Positions 31,451-43,790 of a stretch of 64,000 nucleotides of DNA are shown piece by piece. Source of the stretch: Bathynomus jamesi (Eukaryota > Arthropoda > Malacostraca > Isopoda > Cirolanidae). The notes below the pieces were generated by a model. It was not told the DNA's origin. It saw nothing but the letters and a program-made list of their open reading frames with translations, and did no database searches. Both the position numbers and the translations under genes were made by a program. How positions within the stretch are numbered: position 1 is the first letter of the stretch; every line of letters begins with the position of its first letter. The stretch spans positions 610,001 to 674,000 of the forward strand of contig JAJOZX010000878.1 of assembly GCA_023014485.1 (NCBI GenBank), given 5' to 3'.

Positions 31451-31452
31451 TA

Positions 31453-32229
31453 TATAAAAAATAACTTAACAAAATATTTTTACGTTTGTGTCGAAAGGAA
31501 ATTGGTGTTTAAAGGAAGTGCTGAATTTTTCTTTTAAAGGACACTAATTATTATGAAAATATCTTTAAGAATGAGAGAAACTCTTGTTATGAAGATCAAC
31601 ATTATACGGCGTTCGGGTCAGGCAAACTTTTGAAACGAAGATACATGACCATATAGGTTTTTGTAAAACTGTTAGGCACAGTTAAGAATTGAAACTGACT
31701 GACACCCCCTCAACCTCCCCCCCCCCCGCCCAAACCCCCGCCGCAACCTCTCCCAGCAAGAATTTGTGTTTTGATAGTGAAATTCTGGAAGGAAAAAATT
31801 ATCATTATTAGTTCAGTCTGTTAATTAGATGAATATTTGGAACTGGGATCTCACACATAAAACATAATTTGTGGGAAAGAAAATATGGAGTCGTTTTATA
31901 TACAAAATATATATAAAATATTCAGACATATTTACATACGTAGTTCAAATTGGATAGTAACAAAATTGCTTAGATGATATTACATTGACTAAGTAATTAC
32001 AATTATTGACAGTAGATAAATTAACTTAGAGAGGAGGTGGACGTATGTTTCACTTCTGTCCACGAAGGCGAAATATCAGTACCAACAAATCATGTCCAGA
32101 TTTGTATGTCAAAACGTTAAAGAATGAAACTTAAAAATGTAAGCGTCTAAAAATCATCAGAAAATAAATTTAAATACCCGTTCCTCATACTTATGATACA
32201 TTAATAATACATTAATTTAAATAGTATAC
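31453..32229. other. Unassigned spacer
   Basis: No gene. Contains a C-rich run (CCTCCCCCCCCCCGCCC near 31715) and AT-rich sequence. Confidence 0.4.
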
Positions 32230-32880
32230 CCCAAGAGTCGCGGGACAGGTACGGGGAATCTTTAGAAGAATGGGCACTGATCATACCAAAACTTGAATAC
32301 TGCTCAGTCTTGACGTTCCCATATAAAAAGGAAGAAATTAATACACTAGAAGAAATTCAGACACATTTCACAGCCAAGATTGATGGCTGCAAAGAAATCA
32401 ACAATTAGGAGAGACTACGTACATTAAATCTATATTTCCTGGAAAGAAGAAGAAGAGAGGTACACCATAATTTACAGATGGAAAATGACCAAAAACTGGT
32501 ACCGAACTTCAAACTAAATCCAATTACCATCCAAACGACACTGAAAAATAGGAAAGGTAGAATGTGTAGTGTTCCCAAACTAAAGGCCCGACGAGGGATA
32601 CCCTCAACACTGAAAGAAAATAGCTTGGTTGTCAGGGAGCCAAGACTATTCACCCAGCTTCTGAAGGAGATCAGGAACATTGCTGGAACGTAGAATTCTT
32701 CAAAGGTAGATGACGCCGGCTATGTGTGTACTTGGCTATGTGTGCGCGATGGAAATCGTAAAAATGAAACGCGCTTCTCCACCAACCCAGACTTAGAGTC
32801 GGGCCACTAGCTTTACCTTCGTGTGAAGAGAGACCAACGCACGGACTGCTACGAGGTTACCAGGTAAATATTCTGTTATG
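32230..32880 (+). pseudogene. LINE (Jockey-like) RT C-terminal tail, plus strand
   Basis: Same family as 20.84-21.35 kb. GQVRGIFRRMGTDH, IPKLEYCSVLTFPYKKEEI, HFTAKIDGCKEINN, LYFLERRRERYTIIYRWKM, GRMCSVPKLKAR, LVVREPRLFTQLLKEIRNI appear in order but in three frames with stops. Ends in a GAAGAGAGACCAACGCACGGAC tail that is the inverse of the start of the 20.8-kb copy. Confidence 0.8.
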
Positions 32881-33170
32881 CGGGGATTTTAACTTTCCTT
32901 TCATCACATGGATGAGAATAATGATGAGTGTGTAAAGAAAATTTTCAAGATAGTCTCTTCCTACTCGGTACCATTCCTACGTCATTCTTTGTCCAGGAGT
33001 AAGAAATCCGCAAATGGAAATCTTAAAGGAGGGAATTCTAAAACGACCCATATCCATTCTCACTTTAAGTTAGATTTTTCTCAGAAATCACATCTTGAGA
33101 CTGCAATTGGATCAACGTCTCCTTTTACTCTTTCCCAAATCAGGAAATTCTTCCCCTAGATTAACCCTTT
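32868..33170 (+). pseudogene. Possible LINE endonuclease fragment
   Basis: NILLCGDFNFPFITWMRIM resembles the AP-endonuclease block GDFNxP.I.W of CR1-group LINEs. The rest of the frame lacks recognised motifs and is shifted. Weak call based on one motif. Confidence 0.35.
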
Positions 33171-33401
33171 TCTCCGTGTAGACGTCTCCTAAGGCTGAGT
33201 AAAATCATCTGACCTAACCAAAAATAAGAGCGGTAAAATGCACGTTATGCAACAAAATGCACGTTATGCAAAAAAAGTTAATCCATACTGACTAAAATCC
33301 AAAATGATTATGACCCCTAAATCGATATCAAAAATACTAAACTGAGGACCAGTTTCATTATCGGGTTTTGTATAGAAGTTCCAAAGAACGTCTGAAAGCA
33401 G

Positions 33402-33501
33402 CAGGGTTGGCAAAAACCCAGCAAAAACCCAACTACCCAGCAAAAAACCAGTTGGGTTTTTGCTGGGTTTTGGGGTTTTTGCTGGGTTTTTGCCAACCCT
33501 G
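33402..33501. mobile_element. 100-bp hAT MITE with 8-bp TSD GAAAGCAG
   Basis: CAGGGTTGGCAAAAACCCAG at the left and CTGGGTTTTTGCCAACCCTG at the right, almost a pure palindrome of AAACCCAGC units. The TSD GAAAGCAG is perfect (33394-33401, 33502-33509). Confidence 0.92.
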
Positions 33502-33509
33502 GAAAGCAG

Positions 33510-35161
33510 AGACTGAAATAACGGTAGTAATAGGTAAGAAAGTCATCTTAGCGAAGGCAAGGAAGTAAAGAGTGGATTTAACTGTATAGAAAGCTTCGAC
33601 CATTAAAGCAGGCACGGATTTTGCAACTTGGCTCAACCCGTTAATTCGATTCACTTTTTCATTACTATATCTAATGGACAGGAAAGTGGTAGCCACAACA
33701 GTGGCAACAGCGTTAGTAGATTTGGATTTCCACAAGGAATGGTACTTGAGTACTTAAACCCAATGTTTTTTAAGATTTATACTCGAGTCTTATAAATTCC
33801 AGCGGAAATGAAAATTAAATCTAGTATATTAATGTTGTACCTCAAATATTAATGTAGTTATTTAAAATGTAATGACGTCGTGCCAGCAGAGTTAAATAAA
33901 CAAATAGATAAACCATTTCGAAACACTTTGAAAAATTAAAATAAATGGGACTAAATTCACTATTCTGAAGTAAATAACGCACTCATTGAGGGTTCGATAC
34001 AGTTATCATTATGAAACTAAATCGTAGGACTAAAATTTATAAACGCAGTCTTTGCATCGCATATAAGTGGATGATCTGATCACAGTAACAGATTAAAAGT
34101 CTTTTCTAATTCTTTGCACAAATTTAATAATCTCCCAGCAAGAAATAGGACGTTTAATAAACGTTTATAAAACGTTTGAGCAAGAATAACAAATGAAGCT
34201 TGTACTGTATTTGCCATAAGATCACTGTTAATTTATTCAACTGTTTTCTCAATATAAGGCAAATGGAATCTGCATTATGAAAATAAAAGGAATATAAAAA
34301 CCGGCGCCCTTCATTTCGGTATATGTAAAGTAAAAGTATTTAGAATCAAACAAAATGAATGCCACAAGCAAGATAGCCGGCTTGGAAGTTATAAATTTAA
34401 TTTTGCAGTGTGTAGAATAATAAAAGCAAGAAACAGCAGCAAAATGTAACAATAAAATAGGACAGAAGGAACAATGTTGTATTAAAGTTGTCGATTCATC
34501 CTTTTACTGCAAGTCAGCAAGAGGCACTGTTTTAAGAACAGATCTTTGCTGCTACAATAACACTGAAAAAACGGTAATGGTTCAGAATACGGGCGCCACT
34601 TAATTAATCAAAATTTTGAAAAATACCATAGAGACAAAGTTGCTTCTCTCATTAAAATACGTTGATTGCATGTGTCGCATAGTCAAAAAAATGAAGTTAG
34701 AAAATTACGAAAAACATTTTTGGGTATGAATCTAGGAAATTTTGAGATGGCAACCCTACTATCGTATCGTTCATTCACTTCAGTTTGAAAATGGCTTCGG
34801 TCTGTGACCGATGTGAGGTGACGCTAGTAGAGCTCGCATGGTGTTCTCCCTTTAAATGTAGTGTGTCCAATTTGTATAATTTAGGTCTCGGGGGTACGGG
34901 GGCGGAGCCCCGTAAAGATCACGTATCACAAATTGATCGGTATAGGGTTTTATATTTTTTAGGTTAGTTAGGTTAGGTTAGGGGTTAGGTTTTCCATGAA
35001 ACCTAGGTTTTTCTCATGGTTTTTGATGTTTCATGACACGTGTTTTTTCCTCCAAAACATGCTAAAACCATTGGTTTCCTGTTGTTTAGGATAAATCTGA
35101 CCATCGCTATTACAGTAAATTATTGCTTGTGCATTTTTCTTTTCGCAAACGCGTAGAAGTA
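33510..35161. other. Unassigned low-complexity spacer
   Basis: No supported gene. A TTAGG-like run (TTAGTTAGGTTAGGTTAGGG) lies at 34963-34985 and a GC-richer patch (CGGGGGTACGGGGGCGGAGC) near 34890. Short open frames show no domain. Confidence 0.4.
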
Positions 35162-35740
35162 CAGGGCTATTCAAATTCATTCATCCGATTTCAACTGAGA
35201 ATACTTCCGTACCTGTCAACCGTGCATCAACTGGACATACACCACATGAAAGAGGAAATCTCCGAATTTTACAAGATCACCGCGAGAGGGCTCCAAAGTC
35301 AAGCCGTGGCCTAGCCTAGCAACAAACAGTCAGTGTGAAAATGGCGTCCGCACAGCAGAAGGCGTTTTGTGTGTTGCAGTTTTCGAGCTGTAAATCGGTA
35401 GGTCGCCGGATCTTACACCGTGCGACTTCTTCCTTTGGGGGTACGTTAAGGATACTGTGTACATGCCACCGTTGCCCACATCTTTGGATGAGCTCTGAAC
35501 TCGCATTGTTACTGCCGTAGAGTCAGTGACAACGGACATGCTGGAGCGAGTATGGGAGGAATTCGACTATCGTGTCGACGTTGCTCGTGTAACTAGGGGA
35601 AGTCACATAGAGCATTTATGAGATGAGAGACAAAATTTGGACAGTTTTTCTTTTGGTTGTTGTATCACAAATCACACTGTATTTGTATCATTAAAAAATA
35701 TTCTCATTTGAAATCAGGTGAATCAATTTGAATAGCCCTA
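35162..35740 (+). mobile_element. IS630/Tc1-type deletion derivative (580 bp)
   Basis: Left end CAGGGCTATTCAAATTCATT, inverted right end TAGGGCTATTCAAATTGATT, with further TIR match through GATTTCAA[C/A]TGAGAATA. Internally it joins a transposase N-terminus (MASAQQKAFCVLQFSS, ATG 35341) straight onto its C-terminus (DFFLWGYVKDTVYMPPLP, then VWEEFDYRVDVARV). The centre with the first two catalytic Asp is gone. Confidence 0.8.
35341..35623 (+). pseudogene. Transposase remnant, N- and C-termini fused by deletion
   Basis: MASAQQKAFCVLQFSSCKS is followed in another frame by PCDFFLWGYVKDTVYMP, LDELRTRIVTAVESVTTDML, EFDYRVDVARVTRGSHIEHL and TGA near 35621. The C-terminal half matches the DD41D-type transposases of this window (DFFLWGYLK...). 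Confidence 0.75.
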
Positions 35741-36173
35741 CGTATTTTAGGTTATTTTTTGTTTTCTGCTACCTTGTTTTCCTCCTCGTTTGTCGTATGG
35801 CTGAATGTTTATTTTAGGTCCACTTCTATTTCGCATAGTTTTTTTTTTCTAGTTTGAGACTCCTTGCTTCAGTTTTGCACCTGTGGAGATTTTTTACGGT
35901 TTGTTTCCGTTGTCAAAATAGTGTCCTGATTTTTCTCTCGAGCTTGCTACGTTTTGCACATCATTATATTGAGAGCATAAACATTTTAAAATGAGCATGA
36001 CTGTTAAAACGACAAAAAATATTAACGGTAAAACTAAAAGAAAAACCTAAATTTCAGATAGTCTCCGTAATTCATATTTCAAACTTTATTTTACTGTTAA
36101 TTTAACATCCACTTCTTAATTTTAGCCCCTTAGCCCCGCAGAAGAAAAGCGAGAAGGGAACCAGCCTGAGGCA

Positions 36174-36206
<33 letters not shown>

Positions 36207-36419
36207 GAAAAGGTTTATTGGCAGACTATAGTCCATATGACAAATATTATTAATACAATGACAGTTCATATACCATTATTATACTAAGGATAGAAATGTA
36301 TACAATTGATTAGAAATAATACTGTAATGTCGAAGTTAAGTGGAGCTACAGACAGACATTTTCGTACCAAGAGGTCCATAGCTTAGAAGATAAATGGCAG
36401 GAATCATGGATAGCTTGGA
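35741..36419. other. Unassigned spacer
   Basis: No gene. A short (TA)n lies at 36177-36204. Confidence 0.4.
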
Positions 36420-37380
36420 TGATCGGGTTGGTTGATTTTTTAATTCTTTGCATTAGACTGTGTTGAGTACGTCTTGTTACCTCCGGGAAGCTCGGGACAT
36501 TGCGGGTAGCAAACATTTGCGAAGCTGAGCATCTCGGGGTAATTTATGTAAGAGTCTAAAAGACCTGTTGTACAGCAAATTTAGGGTTCTGCCAGAACCT
36601 TTTTTATAATTCACCCAGAGTTGCTGACCGTATATATTACTGCAGAAAGTACGAAAGAGTCTCTTTAGCTTCACTTGTACAGAATCGAAAGTTCCTTATG
36701 GTCATATTCGCTTTAGCACACAGGCTTCGAGATTTTCTTATATCCGAGTCATCACTCAAGGAGCTGGTAATAGTTTGACCCAAATACTTACTCTTGTACT
36801 TCCTCAATTACTTCACCATTCATTTTAAACCTTATATCAGCTGGCTGATTACAGCTTTTAGGATGAAATTGCATAACCTTAGTTTTTGTAACATTAAAAA
36901 GAATATCATGTTTCTGCGAATACACTTCGCAGACGTTTAGTAGCCAATCCAGACCTTCAACAAGGGGACTTATTAACACCATATCATCGGCATAAACTAA
37001 GTTATTTATCCTTGTGTTATCTATACAACATCCCACTGTTGCCTCATTAAGTAAAGCAATTAATCCGTCAATATACACATGAAACCTTTGACGACCAGTA
37101 TACGTTTCTTTGAACTTAAAAGTTTAAGTTTTATTGTGTTTTACAATTAGATATTAGTAACTATAGTCACTTAAATGACCCATTTTTGGGTTAATTTTCC
37201 GAAACTAAACGATACCTGTATAAACATGTAGATGTGTTTCTAGAAACGTTGCATCATTGTACAATTTATATTATTATTTCCGTTGGGACAAATATGTCCC
37301 TTGGTCCTCAAAGGGTTAAACAGCATAGGGGAGAGCAAGGAGCCTTGTCTCACCCCGCAAGAGGAGCCAAAACACTCGGA
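36420..37380 (-). pseudogene. LINE reverse transcriptase, palm and downstream part, split by a MITE
   Basis: Minus strand: CGVRQGSLLSPMLFN (motif B, 37316-37380), then a 231-bp insertion, then YIDGLIALLNEATVG, NNLVYADDMVLISPLVEGL (motif C, YADD), VYSQKHDILFNVTKTKVMQF, and after a frameshift near 36.67 kb LFRTFCSNIYGQQLWVNYK and SFRLLHKLPRDAQ. Clearly a non-LTR RT of a different clade from the Jockey-like ones here. Truncated at both ends. Confidence 0.85.
37085..37315. mobile_element. piggyBac-like MITE
   Basis: Termini (minus strand) CCCTTTGAGGACCAAGGG at 37315 and CCTTTGACGACCAG from the other side. TTAA flanks one end (37316-37319); the other flank reads TTTC on the same strand, a decayed TTAA. 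Removing it reconnects RT motif B (SPMLFN) with YIDG of the LINE. Confidence 0.7.
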
Positions 37381-37381
37381 T

Positions 37382-37383
37382 AG

Positions 37384-37418
<35 letters not shown>

Positions 37419-37436
37419 ATATATTATATATATACG

Positions 37437-37485
<49 letters not shown>

Positions 37486-37488
37486 ATA
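37382..37488. repeat. (TA)n/(GT)n microsatellite
   Basis: TA tract with GTATG and ACGTA interruptions, then nine GT units. Confidence 0.9.
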
Positions 37489-38722
37489 TAAGTTTTACAC
37501 TTTTCTTTTCTTCTGCCTTCCCCGTGTAACAGAAATATAAGACTCCCGACGAAGTAGACGTGAAGACGTCGTGCTTTAGTACTTACTCGGGTAGTCGAGA
37601 CTAAGTGCTTTGGCGGGTCCGGGGGGACAAGAAAATGCTTGGCAAAGTTTTTGTTTAATGTGCTTCAATCAGATTGCCTTAATATTCAAATTAAAAACAA
37701 GTGGAAGTCAAATCATTTTTGATTCGACTTTAAATCAGAGTTACTTATTTCTAAATTACGTACTGTATATCAAATTTCGGAATCAGTAGGCACGGACTTT
37801 CCCTACCGCCGCCTACTTTAAATCAGTTATTTATTATATAGTCAGATTTTATCCAAGATTTCTTACGAGCTATTCCTGCCTTTCTTACCGCGAGGCTTAA
37901 TCTGAACGGCTTAATCGTAAGTTGTCTGTTGGCTCTCCTCGAAGGGAGGTAATAACGAATAGGAAATCCAGCCCTATCCGGAGATCTGCGTCTGACCTCC
38001 GCGCGCAAGAATCTGAGTTAAGGGTGCTGAGCCCATTCTTTTACAGTATATTCGAAAAAACGGAAATCCTCTACGTCATTCGCATGAGGTGGTGACGTCA
38101 AAGCATGAGGTGCCTTGGTTATACCTCAGCTCGTGTGACTTCGGTTTGGAAGGGAATCCCCAACGCGAGGTGCCTTTGCGTCACTTAGCGTGACTTCCGG
38201 TTGAAAGGAAATACGGAACGAATAATATAATTCTTAAAATAATCTAAACCCTTTGTTCGCAGTTGCGTTTAGGAACGTATTTAGGTACACAAAGTATGTC
38301 AATTATACCGTGAAGCGATTTCAAGTTTTTAATATATTATTTAGTAAAGACTGAAGTAAAGCGTGCAGCCCCAAGGAGAGTCCGTCCTCGCGTTGCAACG
38401 CAATGTCCTAAGTTCGACAGCTTCCCACTAAGCCATTCAGGATGCCATAAAAACTTCCTTTAAAGTTTAGCTTTTGAGTGCAACTCATTTTATCCTGAGC
38501 TTCATAGAAAATGCAGAAGTCAAACAAGCCTTTAATGAATTGTATAAGTGTATACTGTAATTATGGGTTTCTCTTATTATATAATAATTAGGTAATATCA
38601 CTTTTAAAAATATCATACTACGATCATACTGACGTACCCATAACCAAAATAAAATGAAGAAAAAGAAAAAGTTAAAACCCAGTATTGACAAAGAAAAACA
38701 GGATAGAGAAAGATGGAGAGAG
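37489..38722. other. Unassigned spacer
   Basis: No gene supported. CAAGTTCGACAGCTTCCC / GCCATTCAGGATGCC near 38.4 kb faintly recalls a tRNA-like SINE but lacks a proper B-box. Confidence 0.35.
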
Positions 38723-38785
38723 ATATGATAATAAAAACCCACTCAAATAGACAGAGTTTATTTGAGTGGGTTTTTATTATCATAT
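38723..38785. repeat. Perfect 27-bp hairpin
   Basis: Arms 38723-38749 (ATATGATAATAAAAACCCAC...) and 38759-38785 are exact reverse complements with a 9-nt loop. The whole is 63 bp; no TSD or coding sequence. Possibly a minimal MITE. Confidence 0.8.
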
Positions 38786-39589
38786 TTTGACTTCACGTAG
38801 AAAAAAGTGAAGTTTTTTGCATTTATTATGGAAAGAGATCTAATTAAACCAGCAACGTTTGTCTTAATTTTTCTTGTTTTCGCCTTTTTCTATATAATTT
38901 TTATCCTCTTCGCCGTTACTCTTATTTATGTTCGCACTTCCACATTCTCTCGTACATTATTAAAAGTTATGCAGAAATATGCGTTTATCCAAGAAGTTAC
39001 AGAAATGGCAAGGAAGGAGACTGTACAAGGGACTTAATTATGCAGATGACAACAGTGACATGATCATAAATTTAGACGCCATTCCCAAACACGAAAACTT
39101 CGACCGTAATCAATAATAGAACTGAAAAGAAAATTGGATGGGGAGGAGCACAATGCATATTCAGAAGAATAAAAAATTGTTTCATAGATTAAATTCGAAC
39201 GAAATAGAGTGGGAAATTATAAATGAGAGGAAAAAAATTATTAAAAATTACCAGCAAAAAATTTCGCTGCGGAGAGAAAACGAAAATAAATAACCTTCCA
39301 TAATGAAGACAAAAGTGGAGTCGATAATATTATGGAGAATATACGTTAAAAAAAAAGTAAAATTGAAAGAAGAAAAACAACATTGTTTCAACAAAGAAAA
39401 TACATTACGGAAAGTCTATATGAACAAAGCGAAAAGAAATAAAATGCAGCGAAATTAACGGAGAGCTTTAATTAACTCAACAGTACAAACCACGAGCTCA
39501 TTTTTTTTTTATGTAGGAAGGAGGGGCCAAGGGAAATGCCTGCAAAAACAAGAAGAGAGCTAAAATGAAGGTCTAAGGTTTTCGATATG
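38786..39589. other. Unassigned A-rich spacer
   Basis: Strongly purine-rich on the plus strand. GGAGGGGCCAAGGGAAATGC at about 39523 is the inverse of a phrase near 56.48 kb, so it is probably repeat-derived. A 76-codon hydrophobic frame (38807-39037) has no supporting feature beyond its composition. Confidence 0.35.
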
Positions 39590-40135
39590 CCTGAACACAC
39601 TGCGTTTGAAAGATTGGAGGTCAAAGACAGGGGGGAAAGATGGATTGAGGAAGATTGTTCCAGAGTTGAAAATATCGAAAATACCGATTAACCCTTGCGT
39701 TCGAGAGTTCGATAGAAAAGGATGAGAATATGTCTAAAGTCTAGTACTGCAAGCTCTCCTTATAGGAGGAGACATGCAGTTAAAGAGTTCAGAAGAGTAG
39801 TGTTCGTTATAATAGCGATAGTAAAGAGAGAGTAAGGCAACATTGTGGCGAAGAGAGAGGGACTGAAGACAGTCAGTAAGAGGTGTGTGGGTTAGCCACC
39901 CCACACATGAGAATCGTACTCCATACAGAGGCAAACAATACCCCTGTACAGAGACAACACCTGAGTGAGGTTGTAGAAACTACGGAGCCAGTACAGCACA
40001 CCTAACCTCTTAAAAGCTGTTTTAGAAAGTGCGTATATGTGATCTTTCCAGGAAAGATCACGAGAAAATGAAACGCCAAGAACGCTAACCATTTCTGTCC
40101 CAGCGATTCCATATGGCATCATCAACAAAAAGTAC
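39590..40135 (-). pseudogene. LINE (Jockey-like) RT C-terminal tail
   Basis: Minus strand: VSVLGVSFSRDLSWKDHIYA, KTAFKRLGVLYWLRSFYNL, LSLYRGIVCLCMEYDSHVWGG, then a stop and shift to LTDCLQSLSLRHNVALLSLY and SSELFNCMSPPI. This is the conserved segment after the palm (LGV.F..DLSW..H...., MEY.SHVWGG). Probably the 3' part of the family whose middle lies at 45.4-46.4 kb and 5' RT part at 63.3-64 kb. Confidence 0.85.
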
Positions 40136-40837
40136 GCGTAATTTCCTCAGATTAGCTTCAATGATGCCTTGTCATTTGAATGCAACAATTAACTGTATAG
40201 CAACATCTGGTAGTTTTATGGACATTGGCCTCAGCATTTAGAACCCAAAAAGAGATGCAGAAACTGTGTGAAGGGTTACTCTCGTCTAAAATGCAGAAAG
40301 TGTGATGTACCATTAGGGAATATCATACTCTGGGTTCAGGGTTGAAATTTTGGAAAAATAAAGTGGCTAATATGTATTCCTATTTAAAAATTAATTCTAA
40401 GATGGGTTTATTATTTGCAACTTTTCCGAAAAATCTCATTTTCATGGTCAAAATCGCGATTTTCTGAATTGAAGGCTGCCTAACGCAGCCTCAGGGCACC
40501 CAAACCAAAGCGCACAGCTGTTCTGCATATGATTTAGTCTAAAAGCTGCTTTTCTGACCTCATCCTTGCTTTCTTGCGTGTTTCAACACCTCTGGGTGCT
40601 GAAAAAATGTTTAGATTTCACGTAGAACTTAAGAATTTTAAGTTTTTCTTCAAAGAATAGGCGCGGCTCACCATTTCTACTCTGATCGAGTAGCGGGAGA
40701 CTTGCCACCTCCACGTGTAGATTTACACGCCTGTTCTTCCTGGATTCCTGAAAAGCGTGGCCTCATAAGATCTTATATTATGATCTTATGAGGACTTTCA
40801 ACTCTTATGAGCATTAACGATGGCTTCAGCCTCTTCA

Positions 40838-43248
40838 TCAGCCACTCGAACCTGAAAAGCTCTTAAGTATGTCCTGCTTCAATCTGAACACTGGGAGCAT
40901 TTCTCGATGGTCTATCCTGGCTCTTACCCACCCATCTCTCCTCTCGTGACCGTACACAGCTTTGGAAGCAGTTGAGACTTCTTGTACAGCTCTCTCGCAG
41001 GACTGAGTATGAACAGAGAAAGCGTCCACTTTGAGTGGAGTTTTCCTGAGATCCTCGAGCTCAGTCAAGGTCATCTTGCGGGTGAAAATAGGCTCGTAAA
41101 TATTCTCTGATTCCCAGTTGATGAGATCCTCAGGTGAAATGGCTTGCAGATTGACACTGGGATTTTTATGGGGCCTCACAGTCGTATCACCAAAGTCTCT
41201 TCCTTCTCTGATCTTCTCTATCTGGCTCACAGCAAAAGCTCTCTGATGCTCATCCTCACTGCACAGGAATGAATCCAGGATGTTCTCAGGATGTGCGTGG
41301 TAAGCTCCTCTTATCACTGCAGCAGAGATGATGTTCCTGACCTCGGTAGTCTGGTTCCTCAGCAGCCTCAGGCTTGAAAAAACGTGTGCAGGACCAAATT
41401 TGAGGTGGTTCTTCTCTTTTATGTCATAGTACATTTTGAAGTAGAAGTTAAGGCAGAACTTCACGAGGACCTCGAGCCTCCTCAGCACCTCCCCCTACAG
41501 TCCGTGCTCCCTCATCCACAACAGCAAGATGGCCTGTGCAGAAGTGAGCCACCTGGATTGGTTCAGAGGTCCGCACTTGAGACCAGCCAACTGTGGACTG
41601 AGACTTCCAGACTTGATGGCTTTGATCAGAAGATAGCAGTTGTGCTGGTCTGTGGAGAGAGATTTGACTATCTCTACTGGCAGCTCTATGATATCTTCAG
41701 TTCCTTCCACTGGTTTGAAGTTGAAGTTGACCAAGTTCATTCACGTTCTCAAGGAGTTTTCCAATAGGCCCACTGAAGCCTGACCGGGAAGTTACAGGGC
41801 CGTCCAGCTTGATGATTAAGTGCCTCAGGGGGAGCTCGTTCACATGGAACTGACAGATCATCCAGTGGCACTTGCGACCCAGCATCTTCTCCAATAGGGC
41901 TATGGCGCCTCCAGACCACCCCGTGTTGGTGTTGGTAGAGTCTCCTCCAATCATTACAAGGCTCTCGTCAGCTCCGTGATCCAGAAGCCACTCATGCAGG
42001 CCCTGAGCGATCTTATGAGCAGGCTTTTCTCCTTCCTCAGGTTTCTCGGCAGTGAAATGGAAGAGGTACTTTCCTTGAGGCTCCCACGTGATAGTGTAAT
42101 GCTCCTCGATCACTTTGCCAGGATGAAATCTCCCTGTCACTTCGTCATATTTCAACACCTTTGTGTTCCTATCCTGCTTGCCATCAAAGAATATCCCAGA
42201 GATCTTCTCCTCCTCTGACCTCTGCGTGAGAGCTTCAACTGATGAGGCCATTACTTCCTCCTTGGCCCTCCAGACTTTCATGCCATCTATGGCCAAGCAA
42301 GCCTTGTTTTTGGAAAGATGACCGGCCTTGATGAGGTCGTTCAGGAAGCCAGCGGCAACTGCAGCTGCCAGAACATTTGCCACCCTTTACCTCAAAGCTG
42401 CTGAAGCTGTCCCTTGGATATTCACGTAGTTTCGTGTAGCAGAAGTTGGAGTTTCGGCAGGTACTTCAGCGGGAACGTCCATAGGAGCTTCAGTAGCCTC
42501 AGCATTGCCAGAGGCTTCTTTTGCAGCTTCTTCCAAGTGTGGCTCTTCGTCCTCCTCAAAGTCTTTCATGAGAAGCTCCTCATTAGTAGCCTCCTCTTTC
42601 TTCTTCCTCTTCCCAGTTCACAGCAGAAGCTTCTTCAGCCTCCTTCCTCTTCGCTGTTTTGATCTGTCTCCTGCTGTCTTCGAAGTCTACAGAAGACATC
42701 TGGATTCCTGAAGCTTCGGAAGTCTTCACTCTCTGGTAGTACAGCCACTAAAGGTCCAGTTTAGGAATCTTCACCTCCAAAGGACAGTTACAGTTCACAT
42801 GGGCCTTGAGGGAGCATCCTGAGCATCCACTCCCCTCTGAGCCGCACAAGAAGATCTGATGCTTGCAAACGCAGACTTCACAGAGTTTATCCAGATCAGC
42901 CATCCTCTTCTCCTGGGTAGCAGACTTAACGTCTGTCATCTTCCATTTCAACAAGATCTAATATGAGAGCGATTTTTCCGTGATTGTCACAGGCGGGGAG
43001 AACTTTACATTCGACTTCCTCCACTGAGTCATCACGAGTAAAGCCAGCTCGTCAGTCACCTCTCGGATAGGGTATTTAGACCTTTGGATGTCATGAATGA
43101 GGAACTTTTCCTCCTGCAGACGAATCCCTCTCTGAAGAACAGCTCTCCAAGTCGGCACCTCGCTGGGAATGAACTCCTTCCCCGGGCCCACAACATCCGA
43201 GAGCTTTGAACCTGACATTTTCCTGGTTTTGGGGGCAGATTCGACCAT
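40838..43248 (-). pseudogene. Transposase-like gene of the 4.9-kb element
   Basis: The frame opens at 43248 (MVESAPKTRKMSGSKLSD). It passes in-frame TAG stops at 42958 and 42748, shifts near 42615, then a TAA at 42387, shifts near 41735, a TAG at 41495, and ends at 40838. About 800 codons. Regions in order: an N-terminal domain; a Cys/His cluster (CEVCVCKH...CSGCSLKAHVNCNCP, likely zinc-binding); an acidic linker (42.4-42.6 kb); CLAIDGMKVWRAK (candidate first Asp); VMIGGDSTNTNTGWSGG (candidate second Asp); CHWMICQFHVNELPLRHL (C-x2-H); and near the end HTQSCERAVQEVS (ER, candidate Glu). The layout suggests an RNase-H-fold transposase. The lesions are few and scattered, so the copy is fairly recent. 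GC-rich against the flanks. Confidence 0.75.
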
Positions 43249-43686
43249 TACGTCTAGCGGTGCTTATTCTCGCTCTTGTCCAATCTGTAACAAATTCATA
43301 TCAGTATATTTAGTGTTCTTTCGCCATAAATTTAGACAAGGAATATAATTTTTGGTTATAACCAGGGTTGCCAACCGGCATTTTTAATTACCAAATTAAC
43401 CTAAATTTGGTAATGAATATTTATTTTGGTAATAGAAAACTGAATTTGGCATTGCAAATTTAATTTAAAATTCGTAATAATGGTGTAACATAAGCTTAAC
43501 CCTTTGTCATTCAGTACCATTTAATTTTAGCGTAGGTTCATTTTTTTACTTGAAATATGCATAGGAGGTGTATATATAAGCATTTTTAGCAATCTTTTTT
43601 TTTTGTAAGAACATTTCTAAATGAAATAATTTGTGTCCATTAGTCAACAAAGGTCTAATAAGGTAATTAGTGGGTGGTAGTTAGTA

Positions 43687-43690
43687 CTCA

Positions 43691-43758
<68 letters not shown>

Positions 43759-43790
43759 AATTTTATGTTATATATATATATATATATATA
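43687..43790. repeat. (CT)n/(TA)n microsatellites
   Basis: CTCTCTCTCTC, a 50-bp TA tract, a short spacer, then a second TA tract up to the hAT end. Confidence 0.9.

Noticed and set aside
38807..39037. Hydrophobic 76-codon frame that could be a membrane peptide
   Set aside because: Composition follows the T-rich local sequence; no homologous feature, splice signal or repeat support.
43363..43500. hAT end CAGGGTTGCCAACC
   Set aside because: No partner end or TSD found to the right, so no element could be delimited.
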